64,000 bases of DNA from Roseiarcus sp963822215 (GTDB lineage: Bacteria; Pseudomonadota; Alphaproteobacteria; Rhizobiales; Beijerinckiaceae), in NCBI GenBank assembly GCA_963822215.1, contig CAWGGX010000001.1:1-64000 (forward strand). The letters are read 5' to 3'. The translations under genes were made by a program, and so were the position numbers. Positions 8,431 through 16,403 of this stretch are shown piece after piece; the stretch's first letter is position 1; each line of letters begins with the position of its first letter. The notes beneath the pieces were generated by a model that saw only the letters and a list, made by a program, of their open reading frames with translations, did no database searches and was not told the origin of the DNA.

Positions 8431-9472
8431 GATTCATACTCCTGGAGGGATACGCGGACGTAAGCGCGAGAATGGAGCCTGCGACTTCCTGCAACGGCAC
8501 TTGCTTCTCGACGGCGCCAAGTTCGAACGCCACCTTGGGCATTCCATAGACCGTCGACGTCGCCTCGTCCTGGCCGAGCGTCTGGGCGCCTGCGCGGCGC
8601 ATCGCCACAAGCCCCCTGGCGCCGTCCTTGCCCATGCCGGTCAGGATCACGCCGAGCGCGGCGGGCCCGCAGACCTTGGCCGCGGACTCGAACAGAACGT
8701 CGACGGAGGGGCGATGCCCGTTGACGGGCTCGCCGACGCTGAGCCGACAATGCCGCTCGCGCGCGCCGGCGATTTCGAGATGGGTCGCCCCGCCCGGCGC
8801 GACCAAGATCCGCCCCGGAGCGAGGGCGGCGCCGTCCTTGGCCTCATCGACCTGCGCCTCCGTGAGGCTGCCCAGCCGTCTCGCGAAGGACGTCGTAAAG
8901 GGAGAGGGCATGTGGATCACGATCGCCGTTGGCGGACAATTGCGTGGAAAGCCCGCAATGATCGAGACGAGCGCCTCGACTCCACCGGTCGACGCGCCGA
9001 TCGCGACGAGCCGTCCGTCGGATTGGTAGGCGGAGGCCGCACCGGTGGGACGCGGCGCCTGTCGCCCGATGCGCCTGTCGACGCGCGCGCAGGCCGCCGA
9101 TTTCACTTTGGCGGGGAGCTCGGCGAAAGGGACCGGGTCGTTCGGGCTGGGCTTGCCGACGCAGCTGACCGCGCCGAGTTCGAGAGCGGCGATGGTCGCC
9201 GCTGTGCCCTGCGCCGTCTGGCCCGAAACCATCACGACCGGAAACGGCCTCAGCCGCATGACCTTTTCCAGGAACTCGATGCCATCCATCTTGGGCATCT
9301 GGACGTCGAGGGTCATCACGTCGGGAACGAGCGACTTGATCGCCTCGCGCGCCTGCATGGCGTTCGCCGCCTCGCCGACAACCGTGATGTCGGGATCCTT
9401 CGACAGGGTCATGCGGATGAGCCCGCGCATGGATGCGGAATCATCGACGACAAGCACGCGGATGGGTTTCAC
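8414..9472 (-). CDS. cheB: CheB, chemoreceptor methylesterase/deamidase
   Basis: A 352-residue two-domain protein. The N-terminal receiver has phosphoacceptor Asp56 (TLDVQMPKMDG). After a linker comes the methylesterase domain with the catalytic Ser in GASTGG, His in VIHMPSPFTTSFA, and Asp in the GVILTGMGKDGA motif. It removes methyl groups from receptor glutamates when phosphorylated by CheA. The start is a GTG at 9472 with GAGG 8 nt upstream, overlapping the cheR stop by 4 nt. The longer open frame would add 45 residues with no family similarity. Confidence 0.95.
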   Translation of the reverse strand: MKPIRVLVVDDSASMRGLIRMTLSKDPDITVVGEAANAMQAREAIKSLVPDVMTLDVQMPKMDGIEFLEKVMRLRPFPVVMVSGQTAQGTAATIAALELGAVSCVGKPSPNDPVPFAELPAKVKSAACARVDRRIGRQAPRPTGAASAYQSDGRLVAIGASTGGVEALVSIIAGFPRNCPPTAIVIHMPSPFTTSFARRLGSLTEAQVDEAKDGAALAPGRILVAPGGATHLEIAGARERHCRLSVGEPVNGHRPSVDVLFESAAKVCGPAALGVILTGMGKDGARGLVAMRRAGAQTLGQDEATSTVYGMPKVAFELGAVEKQVPLQEVAGSILALTSAYPSRSMNHVARG

Positions 9473-10362
9473 GTTTGCCTCGCGGTCAGCTGATAGGTGG
9501 TGAGTCCGGCGCTGCGCAGACAGGCGGACGCGGGGCCCGCAACGCGCTCGGAGTGCCCGACATAGAGCCAGCCTCCCGGCGCGAGCTTCGAGGCGAACCG
9601 GCTCCACAAATTGCGCTGTCCGCGCTCGTCGAAATAGATCACGACGTTGCGGCAGAAGATCACATGGAAAAGTCCCTGCATCGGCCAGTCGCCGTTCAGA
9701 TTCAGCGTCCGAAAGCTGACGACTTTCCTCGGCTCGTCGGCGATGCGAAAGGAGCCGGGCGTAGCGGCGCCGGGGGCGAAGTACCGGGCCCGCAGGTTTG
9801 CCGGAATGTCCTCGAGCGCGCTATCTGGATAGAGGCCTTCGCGACCGGTCGCGATGACGCGCGGATCGATGTCGGTCGCCAGCACCTTGAGGTCCAGGAC
9901 GGGAGCCTGCGGTTCGAGCGATAGAAGGGACAGTGCGATCGAATAGGGCTCCTGACCGGTCGAGCAGCCTGCGGACCAGATCCGAACCTTCGCGCCCTTG
10001 CGCGCCAGCGCGATGAGCGGCGGCAGGACCTGGCCCTCGAGGTGATCGAAGTGCGGCCGCTCACGGAAGAAGCGTGTGACATTCGTTGTCAGCGCCGAGA
10101 GCATTTCCAGCCGCTCTCCGCCGCTGTCCGGCGCCTCGACAAGATCGCAATACTCAGAGAAGGAGTTGAGCTTTAGCCCGCGCACCCGCTTGGCCAGCCG
10201 GGAGTAAACGAGTTCCGCCTTGGACTCCTTCAGATCGATGCCGGCGTCCGCGTACATCAGCCCGGCGATCCGCCGGTAATCCTGATCGGTGAAGGCGAAC
10301 TCGCGATCCCCGTACGCCGATTCTTGTCTGGCTTTCTGAACTCGGGCGCCGGACAGGCTCAT
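9469..10362 (-). CDS. cheR: CheR, chemoreceptor methyltransferase
   Basis: A 297-residue SAM-dependent methyltransferase that methylates receptor glutamates. The N-terminal helical CheR domain (about residues 20-80) is followed by the catalytic domain, with the SAM loop IWSAGCSTGQEPYS, LATDIDP and IFCRNVVIYF. The start at 10362 (MSLSGARV) overlaps the cheW stop by 4 nt. It should dock on the DWTEF tails of the two receptors downstream. Confidence 0.95.
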   Translation of the reverse strand: MSLSGARVQKARQESAYGDREFAFTDQDYRRIAGLMYADAGIDLKESKAELVYSRLAKRVRGLKLNSFSEYCDLVEAPDSGGERLEMLSALTTNVTRFFRERPHFDHLEGQVLPPLIALARKGAKVRIWSAGCSTGQEPYSIALSLLSLEPQAPVLDLKVLATDIDPRVIATGREGLYPDSALEDIPANLRARYFAPGAATPGSFRIADEPRKVVSFRTLNLNGDWPMQGLFHVIFCRNVVIYFDERGQRNLWSRFASKLAPGGWLYVGHSERVAGPASACLRSAGLTTYQLTARQT

Positions 10363-10835
10363 GACGCGATCTCGGGGCTCGGCGGAAGGATGGAATCGAG
10401 GATGATCAGGCCGATCATGCGCCCGTCGACCGCCAGCATGCCGCGCACGAAGGACTTGACAAAGTCCGTCGCGACATCCGGCATGGGATGGATTGCGTCG
10501 GCGGAATGGCTCAGGATCTCCGACACCGAATCGACCAGGAGACCCACGATCTGGGCGTTGACCTGGACGACGATGATGACGTGGCGCTGCGTCGCCTCGG
10601 TGCTGGCGAAGCTCAGGCGCTGTGCGAGATCGACGATTGGGAGCACGGACCCGCGCAGATTGATGACCCCGCGCACATACGGCGGCGCGTGCGGGAGGAC
10701 TGTGGCCGGGGTCCAGCCTCGGATTTCCCGCACCGACATGATGTCGACGCAAAATTCCTGCGCCCCGACGCGAAACGCGATGTACTCGTTGACGACGGAT
10801 GCGGGGGTTTGGGCAACTAAAGCGACGTTTGACAT
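10359..10835 (-). CDS. cheW: CheW, chemotaxis coupling protein
   Basis: A 158-residue CheW: beta-barrel coupling protein linking CheA to receptors. Typical motifs are EYIAFRVGAQEFCVDI, REIRGWTP, YVRGVINLRGSVLPIVDL and VDSVSEIL. The ATG at 10835 lies 4 nt after the cheA stop; a longer frame upstream lies inside cheA and was rejected. It overlaps cheR by 4 nt. Confidence 0.95.
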   Translation of the reverse strand: MSNVALVAQTPASVVNEYIAFRVGAQEFCVDIMSVREIRGWTPATVLPHAPPYVRGVINLRGSVLPIVDLAQRLSFASTEATQRHVIIVVQVNAQIVGLLVDSVSEILSHSADAIHPMPDVATDFVKSFVRGMLAVDGRMIGLIILDSILPPSPEIAS

Positions 10836-10839
10836 GGTT

Positions 10840-13002
10840 CTAGCTCGCTGCGGCAAAAAGGCATGCTGACGCGGAGGGGCGGTTGGTCGTTGCGACGATC
10901 GTATCGACGTCGAGAATGAGCGCGACCCGCCCATCTCCGAGGATCGTCGCGGCCGCAATCCCCGGCACCTGACGGTAGTTGGCCTCGAGACTCTTGATCA
11001 CCACTTGCCGCTGGTCATGGATGGCGTCGACAAGAAGCCCGCAACGCGCGCTGACCTCTGTCTCGACGATGAGCGCGACGCTCTCGAGTGGGTTGGCGGG
11101 CTCGTCCCGAACGCCGAGCTCCCGGCCGATATCGATCAGGGGCGCGAACCCGCCGCGATCGGCGATGACGCGAGTTTCGATACCGAGCCCATGAACGTCC
11201 GCCTTGCGCGGCCTGAGCGTCTCGGCGATGGCGGTCAGCGGGACGACGAAGGTCTGATCCGCGACGCTGACCACCATCCCGTCGAGAACAGCGAGCGTCA
11301 GCGGCAGACTCATGGAGAATGTGGAGCCGTGGCCGGGGCGCGAGGCGATCGTAATCCTGCCGCCGAGCGCCTGAACGGACCGCTTGACCACATCCATTCC
11401 GACGCCGCGCCCCGAGATGTTCGAGACAGTCGTAGCGGTCGAAAACCCCGGCAAAAACAGAAGGTTGTCGATGTCCGAGTCCGAAAGCTGCGCGTCGGCG
11501 GAAATCAACTCCTTCGCGATCGCGATCGACTTGACTTTTTCACGATTGATGCCCGCGCCGTCGTCAGACACATCAATCACGATGCGCCCCGAGCGGTGCG
11601 CGGCGGATAGCCGGACCTCGCCCTGTTCGGGCTTGCCTGCGGCGAGCCGCGCCTCCGTGGTCTCGAGGCCGTGGTCGACTGCGTTCCGGATCATGTGGGT
11701 CAGTGGATCCGCAAGGCGCTCGATGACCGTTCGATCGACTTCGGTCGCCTCGCCCTCGGTCCGCAAGCGCACCGACTTACCCGTTTCCTCAGCGAGCTCC
11801 CGCACAATGCGCGCCATGCGCTGGAACAGCGGTTTCACCGGCTGGGCGCGAGTCGCCATCACGCCTTCCTGGATTTCGCGAGTCAGCTGCTCGAGGGCGC
11901 CGAGAACTGAGGCGATTCCGGATGAGCGCACGATTCCCGCCTCTGTCACCTTCTGCGAGAGCATCGCCTGGTTGATGACGAGCTCGCCAACCAGGTTGAT
12001 CAGCCGATCGACCCGGTCGAGGTCGACGCGAATCGTCGCTGTCGCTGCGGCGGCTTCGGGCCTGGCCGAGTCATTTGCCGATCTGTCTGCAGCCCGACGG
12101 ATCGGTCCCGACGCGACGATCGACGGTGGCAGGCTCGATTCCTCAGGCGCTGGAGCGTCCGGCGCCTCCGGGGCTTCCGGCGCTCCTGCCTCCGTCGCCG
12201 GAGCGGGCGCCTCGATGACTGGCGCCGGAGCGCGATCCTGTGGGACAATTGCAAGCTCGCAATCGTCGATGACGAAGTCGAACACCTCTTCGATGGCGTC
12301 GATGGGCTTGTCGGTTTTCAGATCGATTCGCCACGCCAGATAGGCGCCTTCGGGATCGAGGTCTTCGAGCCGAGGCAGCGCAGTCGTATCGCATACGGCC
12401 TCGATCTCGCCCAGTTGGCCGAGTTCGCGCAGAAGGCGCGCCGGCTCGTTGCCCTTTCGATAGAGCTCCCGCCGCGGCGCGAACGTGATCACGTAATGCC
12501 GGTTGACGTCGGCGGGTTCATCGCTCGGCAGCGTCAGGTCGTCGATCGACAGGGTTAGCGGCTGAAAGTCGATCTCCGCGATGTCTCCGCCCGAGGTCGA
12601 CGCAGACTCGGCGCCTGCTACTCCGACGGTCGCCTTCAGTTCCTCGATCAGCGTTTCGATGCGGCGCTCGTCGATGTCGCCGCCCGCTCTTGAATATTCC
12701 ACGAGGTCCGACAGAGCGTCTTTCGAGCGGAACATTGTCTTGATGAGCGAGTCCGTGGGCGTGATTTTTCCGCTACGCAGGCTGTCGAGGGTCGTTTCAA
12801 ACGCGTGTGCGAAGCGCACCAGACGATCGAGTTGGAACGCCCCGGCGCCCCCCTTGATCGAATGGACCGCGCGGAACACGGCATTGACGACTTCCGCGTT
12901 CCCGTCGCCCACGTCGATTGCGTCGAGCCCGACTTCGATCTCGGCGAGCTGTTCGGCGCATTCCTGGAAGAACGTATCCCTGATTGCCGCCATCGAATCC
13001 AT
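10840..13002 (-). CDS. cheA: CheA, chemotaxis histidine kinase
   Basis: A 720-residue kinase with the standard domain order. The HPt domain carries the phosphorylated His47 (AVHSIKGGAGAF). Next come a response-regulator binding region, an Ala/Pro/Glu-rich linker (about 265-320), a dimerisation domain with DRLINLVGELVINQAML, an ATPase domain with N-box HMIRNAVDHGLE, G-boxes DDGAGIN and GRGVGMDVV, and a C-terminal CheW-like P5 domain. It phosphorylates both CheY proteins and CheB. GAGGGG lies 8 nt before the ATG. It follows the upstream cheY by 18 nt. Confidence 0.96.
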   Translation of the reverse strand: MDSMAAIRDTFFQECAEQLAEIEVGLDAIDVGDGNAEVVNAVFRAVHSIKGGAGAFQLDRLVRFAHAFETTLDSLRSGKITPTDSLIKTMFRSKDALSDLVEYSRAGGDIDERRIETLIEELKATVGVAGAESASTSGGDIAEIDFQPLTLSIDDLTLPSDEPADVNRHYVITFAPRRELYRKGNEPARLLRELGQLGEIEAVCDTTALPRLEDLDPEGAYLAWRIDLKTDKPIDAIEEVFDFVIDDCELAIVPQDRAPAPVIEAPAPATEAGAPEAPEAPDAPAPEESSLPPSIVASGPIRRAADRSANDSARPEAAAATATIRVDLDRVDRLINLVGELVINQAMLSQKVTEAGIVRSSGIASVLGALEQLTREIQEGVMATRAQPVKPLFQRMARIVRELAEETGKSVRLRTEGEATEVDRTVIERLADPLTHMIRNAVDHGLETTEARLAAGKPEQGEVRLSAAHRSGRIVIDVSDDGAGINREKVKSIAIAKELISADAQLSDSDIDNLLFLPGFSTATTVSNISGRGVGMDVVKRSVQALGGRITIASRPGHGSTFSMSLPLTLAVLDGMVVSVADQTFVVPLTAIAETLRPRKADVHGLGIETRVIADRGGFAPLIDIGRELGVRDEPANPLESVALIVETEVSARCGLLVDAIHDQRQVVIKSLEANYRQVPGIAAATILGDGRVALILDVDTIVATTNRPSASACLFAAAS

Positions 13003-13020
13003 GTCCGAATCCCCTCGCGA

Positions 13021-13389
13021 TCAGGCAGTCACACGCCGAACGGCGTTGACGAGCTTTGCAGAGTCGAACGGCTTCACGATCCAGCCCGTGGCGCCGGCGC
13101 GGCGCGCCTGGCTCTTCTTTTCCGTCGAGCTCTCTGTGGTCAGAACCAGGATCGGGACGCCCAGCATTCGCGGATCGGCGCGAACGCACTCGATGAAACC
13201 GAATCCGTCGAGGCGGGGCATATTGATGTCCGTGATGATGACGGTGGGCGCCTCGCTGCGGAGAACATCGAGCCCGTGGACGCCGTCAACCGCCTGAACG
13301 ACGCGGTAGCCCGCGTCGGTCAATGTGAGCATGAGCATGTCGCGCATGGTGCGGGAGTCGTCGATCGTCAGGATCGTTTGCGCCGTCAC
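13021..13389 (-). CDS. cheY: CheY-type response regulator (first cheY of the operon)
   Basis: A 122-residue receiver-only protein with TIDDSRTMRDML, phosphoacceptor Asp54 (IITDINMPRLDGFGF), Thr (LTTESS) and Lys (VKPF). The DSRTMR and PRLDGFGFIE stretches resemble the motor-binding CheY type more than the second cheY does. Start is a GTG at 13389 with GGGAG 9 nt upstream, overlapping the STAS gene stop by 4 nt. Directly upstream of cheA, as in many alphaproteobacterial chemotaxis operons. Confidence 0.94.
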   Translation of the reverse strand: MTAQTILTIDDSRTMRDMLMLTLTDAGYRVVQAVDGVHGLDVLRSEAPTVIITDINMPRLDGFGFIECVRADPRMLGVPILVLTTESSTEKKSQARRAGATGWIVKPFDSAKLVNAVRRVTA

Positions 13390-13787
13390 GATTGGGCTCC
13401 CTTGAGAAAAGCGCCGGGCTCTACGCCAAGAAATCGAAGATGCTCGATGAACAGCGGTCCGCAATTGATGAAAGTGAGCGGAACGCCGTCGCCTTCCCAG
13501 GCGCCGATGGCTGCAAGCAAGACCTGAAGCGACGCGGCTCCCGGCCTCTGGATCCCGACGGCGTCGACGACCGTCGGCTTGCCGCGACGCTCAAGCAGCG
13601 CGCGAGCGAGGGGCGCTGCCGCCGCCAGGTCGAGGACAGCCGGAAGGGGAAGCGGGATATCCGTTTCCTGCGCCGCGTCGCCGACGGTTTCAGCGGCGGC
13701 CTTGCGTACCGCCGTTTCGGCGCGTTGCGCCGCCTTCGCAGCGCGAACTTTTCGAGCGCGTTTCGCCCAGACAGTCTCGTTCGGCAT
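13386..13787 (-). CDS. STAS-domain protein heading the chemotaxis operon
   Basis: 133 residues. A basic, Ala-rich N-terminal coil (KRARKVRAAKAAQRAETAVRKAAAE, about residues 9-35) precedes a STAS domain (about 48-130), seen in VLDLAAAAPLARALLERRGKPTVVDAVGIQRPGAASLQVLLAA. STAS domains act in anti-anti-sigma switches; short STAS proteins are also common as first genes of alphaproteobacterial che operons. The usual phosphoacceptor Ser/Thr cannot be assigned with confidence. It is the first gene of the operon, and the promoter should lie upstream of 13787. Confidence 0.82.
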   Translation of the reverse strand: MPNETVWAKRARKVRAAKAAQRAETAVRKAAAETVGDAAQETDIPLPLPAVLDLAAAAPLARALLERRGKPTVVDAVGIQRPGAASLQVLLAAIGAWEGDGVPLTFINCGPLFIEHLRFLGVEPGAFLKGAQS

Positions 13788-14233
13788 TCCATCAACCTTT
13801 GGAAATCTTGCCTGTCACCGTCGCTACCATCGCGACGGCCTCGAGCTCCGGCGCCGGAACTGGGGCGTCACGAAGCCGACTGGATGTCATTGCAGGGGGG
13901 GCATGCCGGGACCTGACCCGGCCGTTGCGAACGGCGTCATGCCTCCGAAAGCGGCCGCCGACCCGCGGCGCGCTCGGTCGCAGCTACAACCTCTATGCTT
14001 CCGCTGTTTCTAAAACGTAAAAAGCCGTCGGGAACGTTTTTCGCGACCGGTCCCGCGTATCGTCGCGTCGCTTCAACCCGATTTTCACCGACCCGCGAAG
14101 CCGATCGATGTCTATGCGGCTGTCGTTGGCCGATCAACCGCTGGGGCGCGCGTCTTGCAGTCAGTGGATGCGATCTGCGCCTGAGCGCTGGAATGAGAGG
14201 ACCAGGCCGAGCGCAGCAGGCGCTTCGGCAAGG
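13788..14233. other. Upstream region of the chemotaxis operon
   Basis: 446 bases between the first che gene and the modD remnant, both on the minus strand. No gene is supported. The stretch around 13995-14045 is AT-rich (TTTCTAAAACGTAAAAAG, GGAACGTTTTT) and is the likeliest promoter zone for the operon, although no canonical -35/-10 pair is clear. Confidence 0.5.
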
Positions 14234-15102
14234 TCAAGCCTCCGCCGCGATGCGAACGCAGACGTCGCGCGGGGGCGCCCAGTACGGCGCGCTTGTGACG
14301 ATTAAACCTGCCCCGGCGCGCACGTAACCGGCGGCGTTCGCGGCAGTGACGCCGCCCGCCGCCGCGATCAAAGGCGGCGCCGCAACGCGGCGGGCGATCG
14401 CCGCGACTTCGGCAACTTCGGCGACGCCGAATTTCTCGAGTTGGATAACGTCGAAGCCCGCCTCGATCGCCTGCCTGGCCTCGGCCACGGAGCCGACCTC
14501 GATCGCGATCTTCATTTCCGGCGCCGCGCGACGCAGCCGCCCGTGGATCGCCGCAAGAGGCTCGCCGTCCAAGAACGCGCGGTGTTCGCCGAAGACGAGG
14601 ATCGTCTCGGACAGGCCGGCGCAATGAAGGATCGCCCCGCCCGCCCTGACGGCGAGATGCGAGAGACGCCGCCGCCCGGAAAAGTCTTGCAGGTGCAGGC
14701 GACCCGGACGTCTCGGTCGACCGCTTCGACGGCGTCGACGATCGCGCGGGTAGCCGTCGCGATTCCCGACAGCATTTCAACCAGGGTCTGCGACGCCTTC
14801 CACGCCAGAAGCAGATCGGCCGCGTCACCCGCGCCGGCAAGAAGCGCGGCGCCTTTTTCGACCTGGTCGCCCGATCGGCGAGCGAGCGTGACGACCGCCC
14901 CGCGCCGACCAAGAATCGCCGCGGCGAGTTCGATACCCGCTACGACCATCGCGCCGCGCGCCGAAAATTCGATGCGTCCGCGGTGTCCATAAAGTCCGAG
15001 CGCGTCCGTCGTCAGATCGCCGCGCGGCGCGTCCTCGATGAGCAGCGCTTCCGTAAATTCGTCCAACCACTCGAATAGGCGGGACTCCGGCCTTTCGGTC
15101 AT
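14234..15102 (-). pseudogene. modD: ModD (nicotinate-phosphoribosyltransferase-like), frameshifted
   Basis: The N-terminal half (from MTERPESRLFEWLDEF at 15102) and the C-terminal half (DGEPLAAIHGRLRR to the stop at 14234) are in different frames. Adding one base in the CCC/GGG run at about 14675-14677 restores one 289-residue ModD/NadC-like protein, giving KTFPG-RRRLSHLAVRAGG and LSETILVFGEHRAF. Two Arg positions usual in the family appear as Cys, each a single C-to-T change: TRKT is TCKT, and LHRAGLSE is LHCAGLSE. This suggests real decay beyond a sequencing error. ModD genes accompany molybdenum transport in nitrogen fixers, but the exact role is unsettled. It starts 14 nt after the mop stop. 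Confidence 0.8.
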
Positions 15103-15116
15103 CTGAGCGTTCCAGG

Positions 15117-15326
15117 TCAGTCGATGCCGACCATGACGTCGGACGCCTTGATGACGGCAGAGGCCGGCTTTCCGACTTCGAGCCCAAGCGCATCGACAGC
15201 TTCGTTGGTGATCGCCGCCATGACGACGGTCTCGGGGCTGACCTCGATCTTCACATGCGCGGTTGTCGCGCCCTTTGTGATCGCAACCACGGTGCCGTTG
15301 AGAACGTTGCGCGCGGAAAGCTTCAT
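15117..15326 (-). CDS. mop: Mop, molbindin-type molybdate-binding protein
   Basis: A 69-residue single TOBE/Mop domain (MKLSARNVLNGTVVAITKG...). Proteins of this size assemble into hexamers that store or buffer molybdate. The start at 15326 is preceded by AGGA with suitable spacing; a longer in-frame extension to 15371 has no family counterpart. modD follows 14 nt downstream, so both are probably one transcript. Placement near fix genes fits supply of molybdenum for the nitrogenase cofactor. Confidence 0.92.
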   Translation of the reverse strand: MKLSARNVLNGTVVAITKGATTAHVKIEVSPETVVMAAITNEAVDALGLEVGKPASAVIKASDVMVGID

Positions 15327-15437
15327 TGACGGAATCCTGAAACGATGAGACGGGCCGGGCCCGGCTCCCACTTAATCCAGCCGGCGGCTCGTCGTCCACG
15401 TCCGTCGCGTCCCGGCGCGTCGGTTTGCCGATCCTCC

Positions 15438-15453
15438 TGGCGCCTGTCTTGCG
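15438..15453 (+). promoter_or_regulatory. Putative sigma-54 (-24/-12) promoter for the DUF2478 gene
   Basis: TGGCGC-N5-TTGCG: the invariant GG (15439-15440) and GC (15451-15452) are exactly 10 bases apart, as sigma-54 requires, and transcription would start about 55 nt before the TTG start at 15519. It differs from the consensus TGGCAC at one position. I found no clear NifA site (TGT-N10-ACA) upstream, so NifA control is not shown. Confidence 0.5.
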
Positions 15454-15518
15454 TCGCAGTCGGCCAGCGCCCATCGGGCGAATCGAATTGTCGGGTTTCC
15501 GACACAAGGAGGCGCCCC

Positions 15519-16067
15519 TTGGACGCGCAGACACTTAATCCCAGCCGTTTCGCCGCGATCGTCTATGACAACGGGGTGAAGGTCGACGGCCTGATGTCGG
15601 GCTTCGCCCGGGAACTCGTCCAGGCGGGCGTCGACGCCCGCGGCATTGTCCAGTTGCCCCCGGACGCGGACGGCTGCGGCCCCGGCGCCCTGATGAAGCT
15701 CCGCGACGTCGCCACCGGCGAGGTTTTGCCGCTCTGTCAGGACCTCGGCCCGGGCGCCGGAAGCTGCTGCCTGGATTCCTCGGCGCTCGCTGCAGCCGCC
15801 CAAAGGCTGCGCGCCGCGGCCGGGGAGCCGTCCGAAATCCTGTTCTTCTCCAAGTTCGGCAAACAGGAAGCCGCGGGGGGCGGCGCGCGCGCCGAGCTCG
15901 CCTACGCGATCAGCGAGGGCCGCACCGTGCTGACCGCGGTCAAGCGTTCCCTCCTGCCGGCTTGGCGGAGCTTCACAGGCGGTCAGGGCACGCTTCTCGA
16001 ACCCCGCCTCTGGGTTCTGCGCGACTGGTGGTCGGACCTTGCTCACCTGCGCAGGACCGCGGCCTGA
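15519..16067 (+). CDS. DUF2478 family protein, molybdenum-linked
   Basis: A 182-residue member of DUF2478, often found beside molybdenum transport genes in nitrogen-fixing Alphaproteobacteria and loosely related to THEP1-type NTPases. The N-terminal strand and loop FAAIVYDNGVKVDGLMSGFARELVQAGVDARGIVQ lack a canonical Walker A lysine, so NTP hydrolysis is doubtful. A DLGPGAGSCCLD motif and KFGKQEAAGGGARAEL are conserved-looking. AAGGAGG sits 6 nt before a TTG start at 15519; the longer upstream frame runs through the promoter and was rejected. It diverges from mop and modD. The biochemical function is unknown. Confidence 0.82.
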   Translation: MDAQTLNPSRFAAIVYDNGVKVDGLMSGFARELVQAGVDARGIVQLPPDADGCGPGALMKLRDVATGEVLPLCQDLGPGAGSCCLDSSALAAAAQRLRAAAGEPSEILFFSKFGKQEAAGGGARAELAYAISEGRTVLTAVKRSLLPAWRSFTGGQGTLLEPRLWVLRDWWSDLAHLRRTAA

Positions 16068-16403
16068 CGCCTTCGTTCCCGCCAGCCCCGAAACAATCGT
16101 CCACGGCGGCGGCCGCGTCGCGGGACGGATGCGCGCAGCGCGAGGCCCGCCTTGATCCTCGCCCTCACCCTTCGCCCGAGCCCTCGCAGCGCGTGCGCCC
16201 GACGCCCGGGGGGACGGCGTCCTGGACGAATTTCCGCGTCGCCTATGAACCGATCCCGGCGCCGTTCCCTAAGCGCCCATGACAACGGACGTCGCCGGAG
16301 GCGGCGCGTTCGTGGCGGGCAACACGGAAAGCCGGCATGAATCCGGTTAGAGACGCCTCGATGCGATCGGCTTCTCGCGACTGGGCGGATCGGGGCGCCG
16401 GGC
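16068..16403. other. Intergenic region left of the ISAs1 element
   Basis: About 336 bases between the DUF2478 stop and the IS. No gene, promoter or terminator can be supported. The last 10 bases (16394-16403, GGCGCCGGGC) are the left copy of the IS target-site duplication. Confidence 0.6.

Noticed and set aside
14112..14912. 266-codon minus-strand frame across modD
   Set aside because: Third-frame shadow of modD, highly Arg-rich; the two real modD frames give family sequence.
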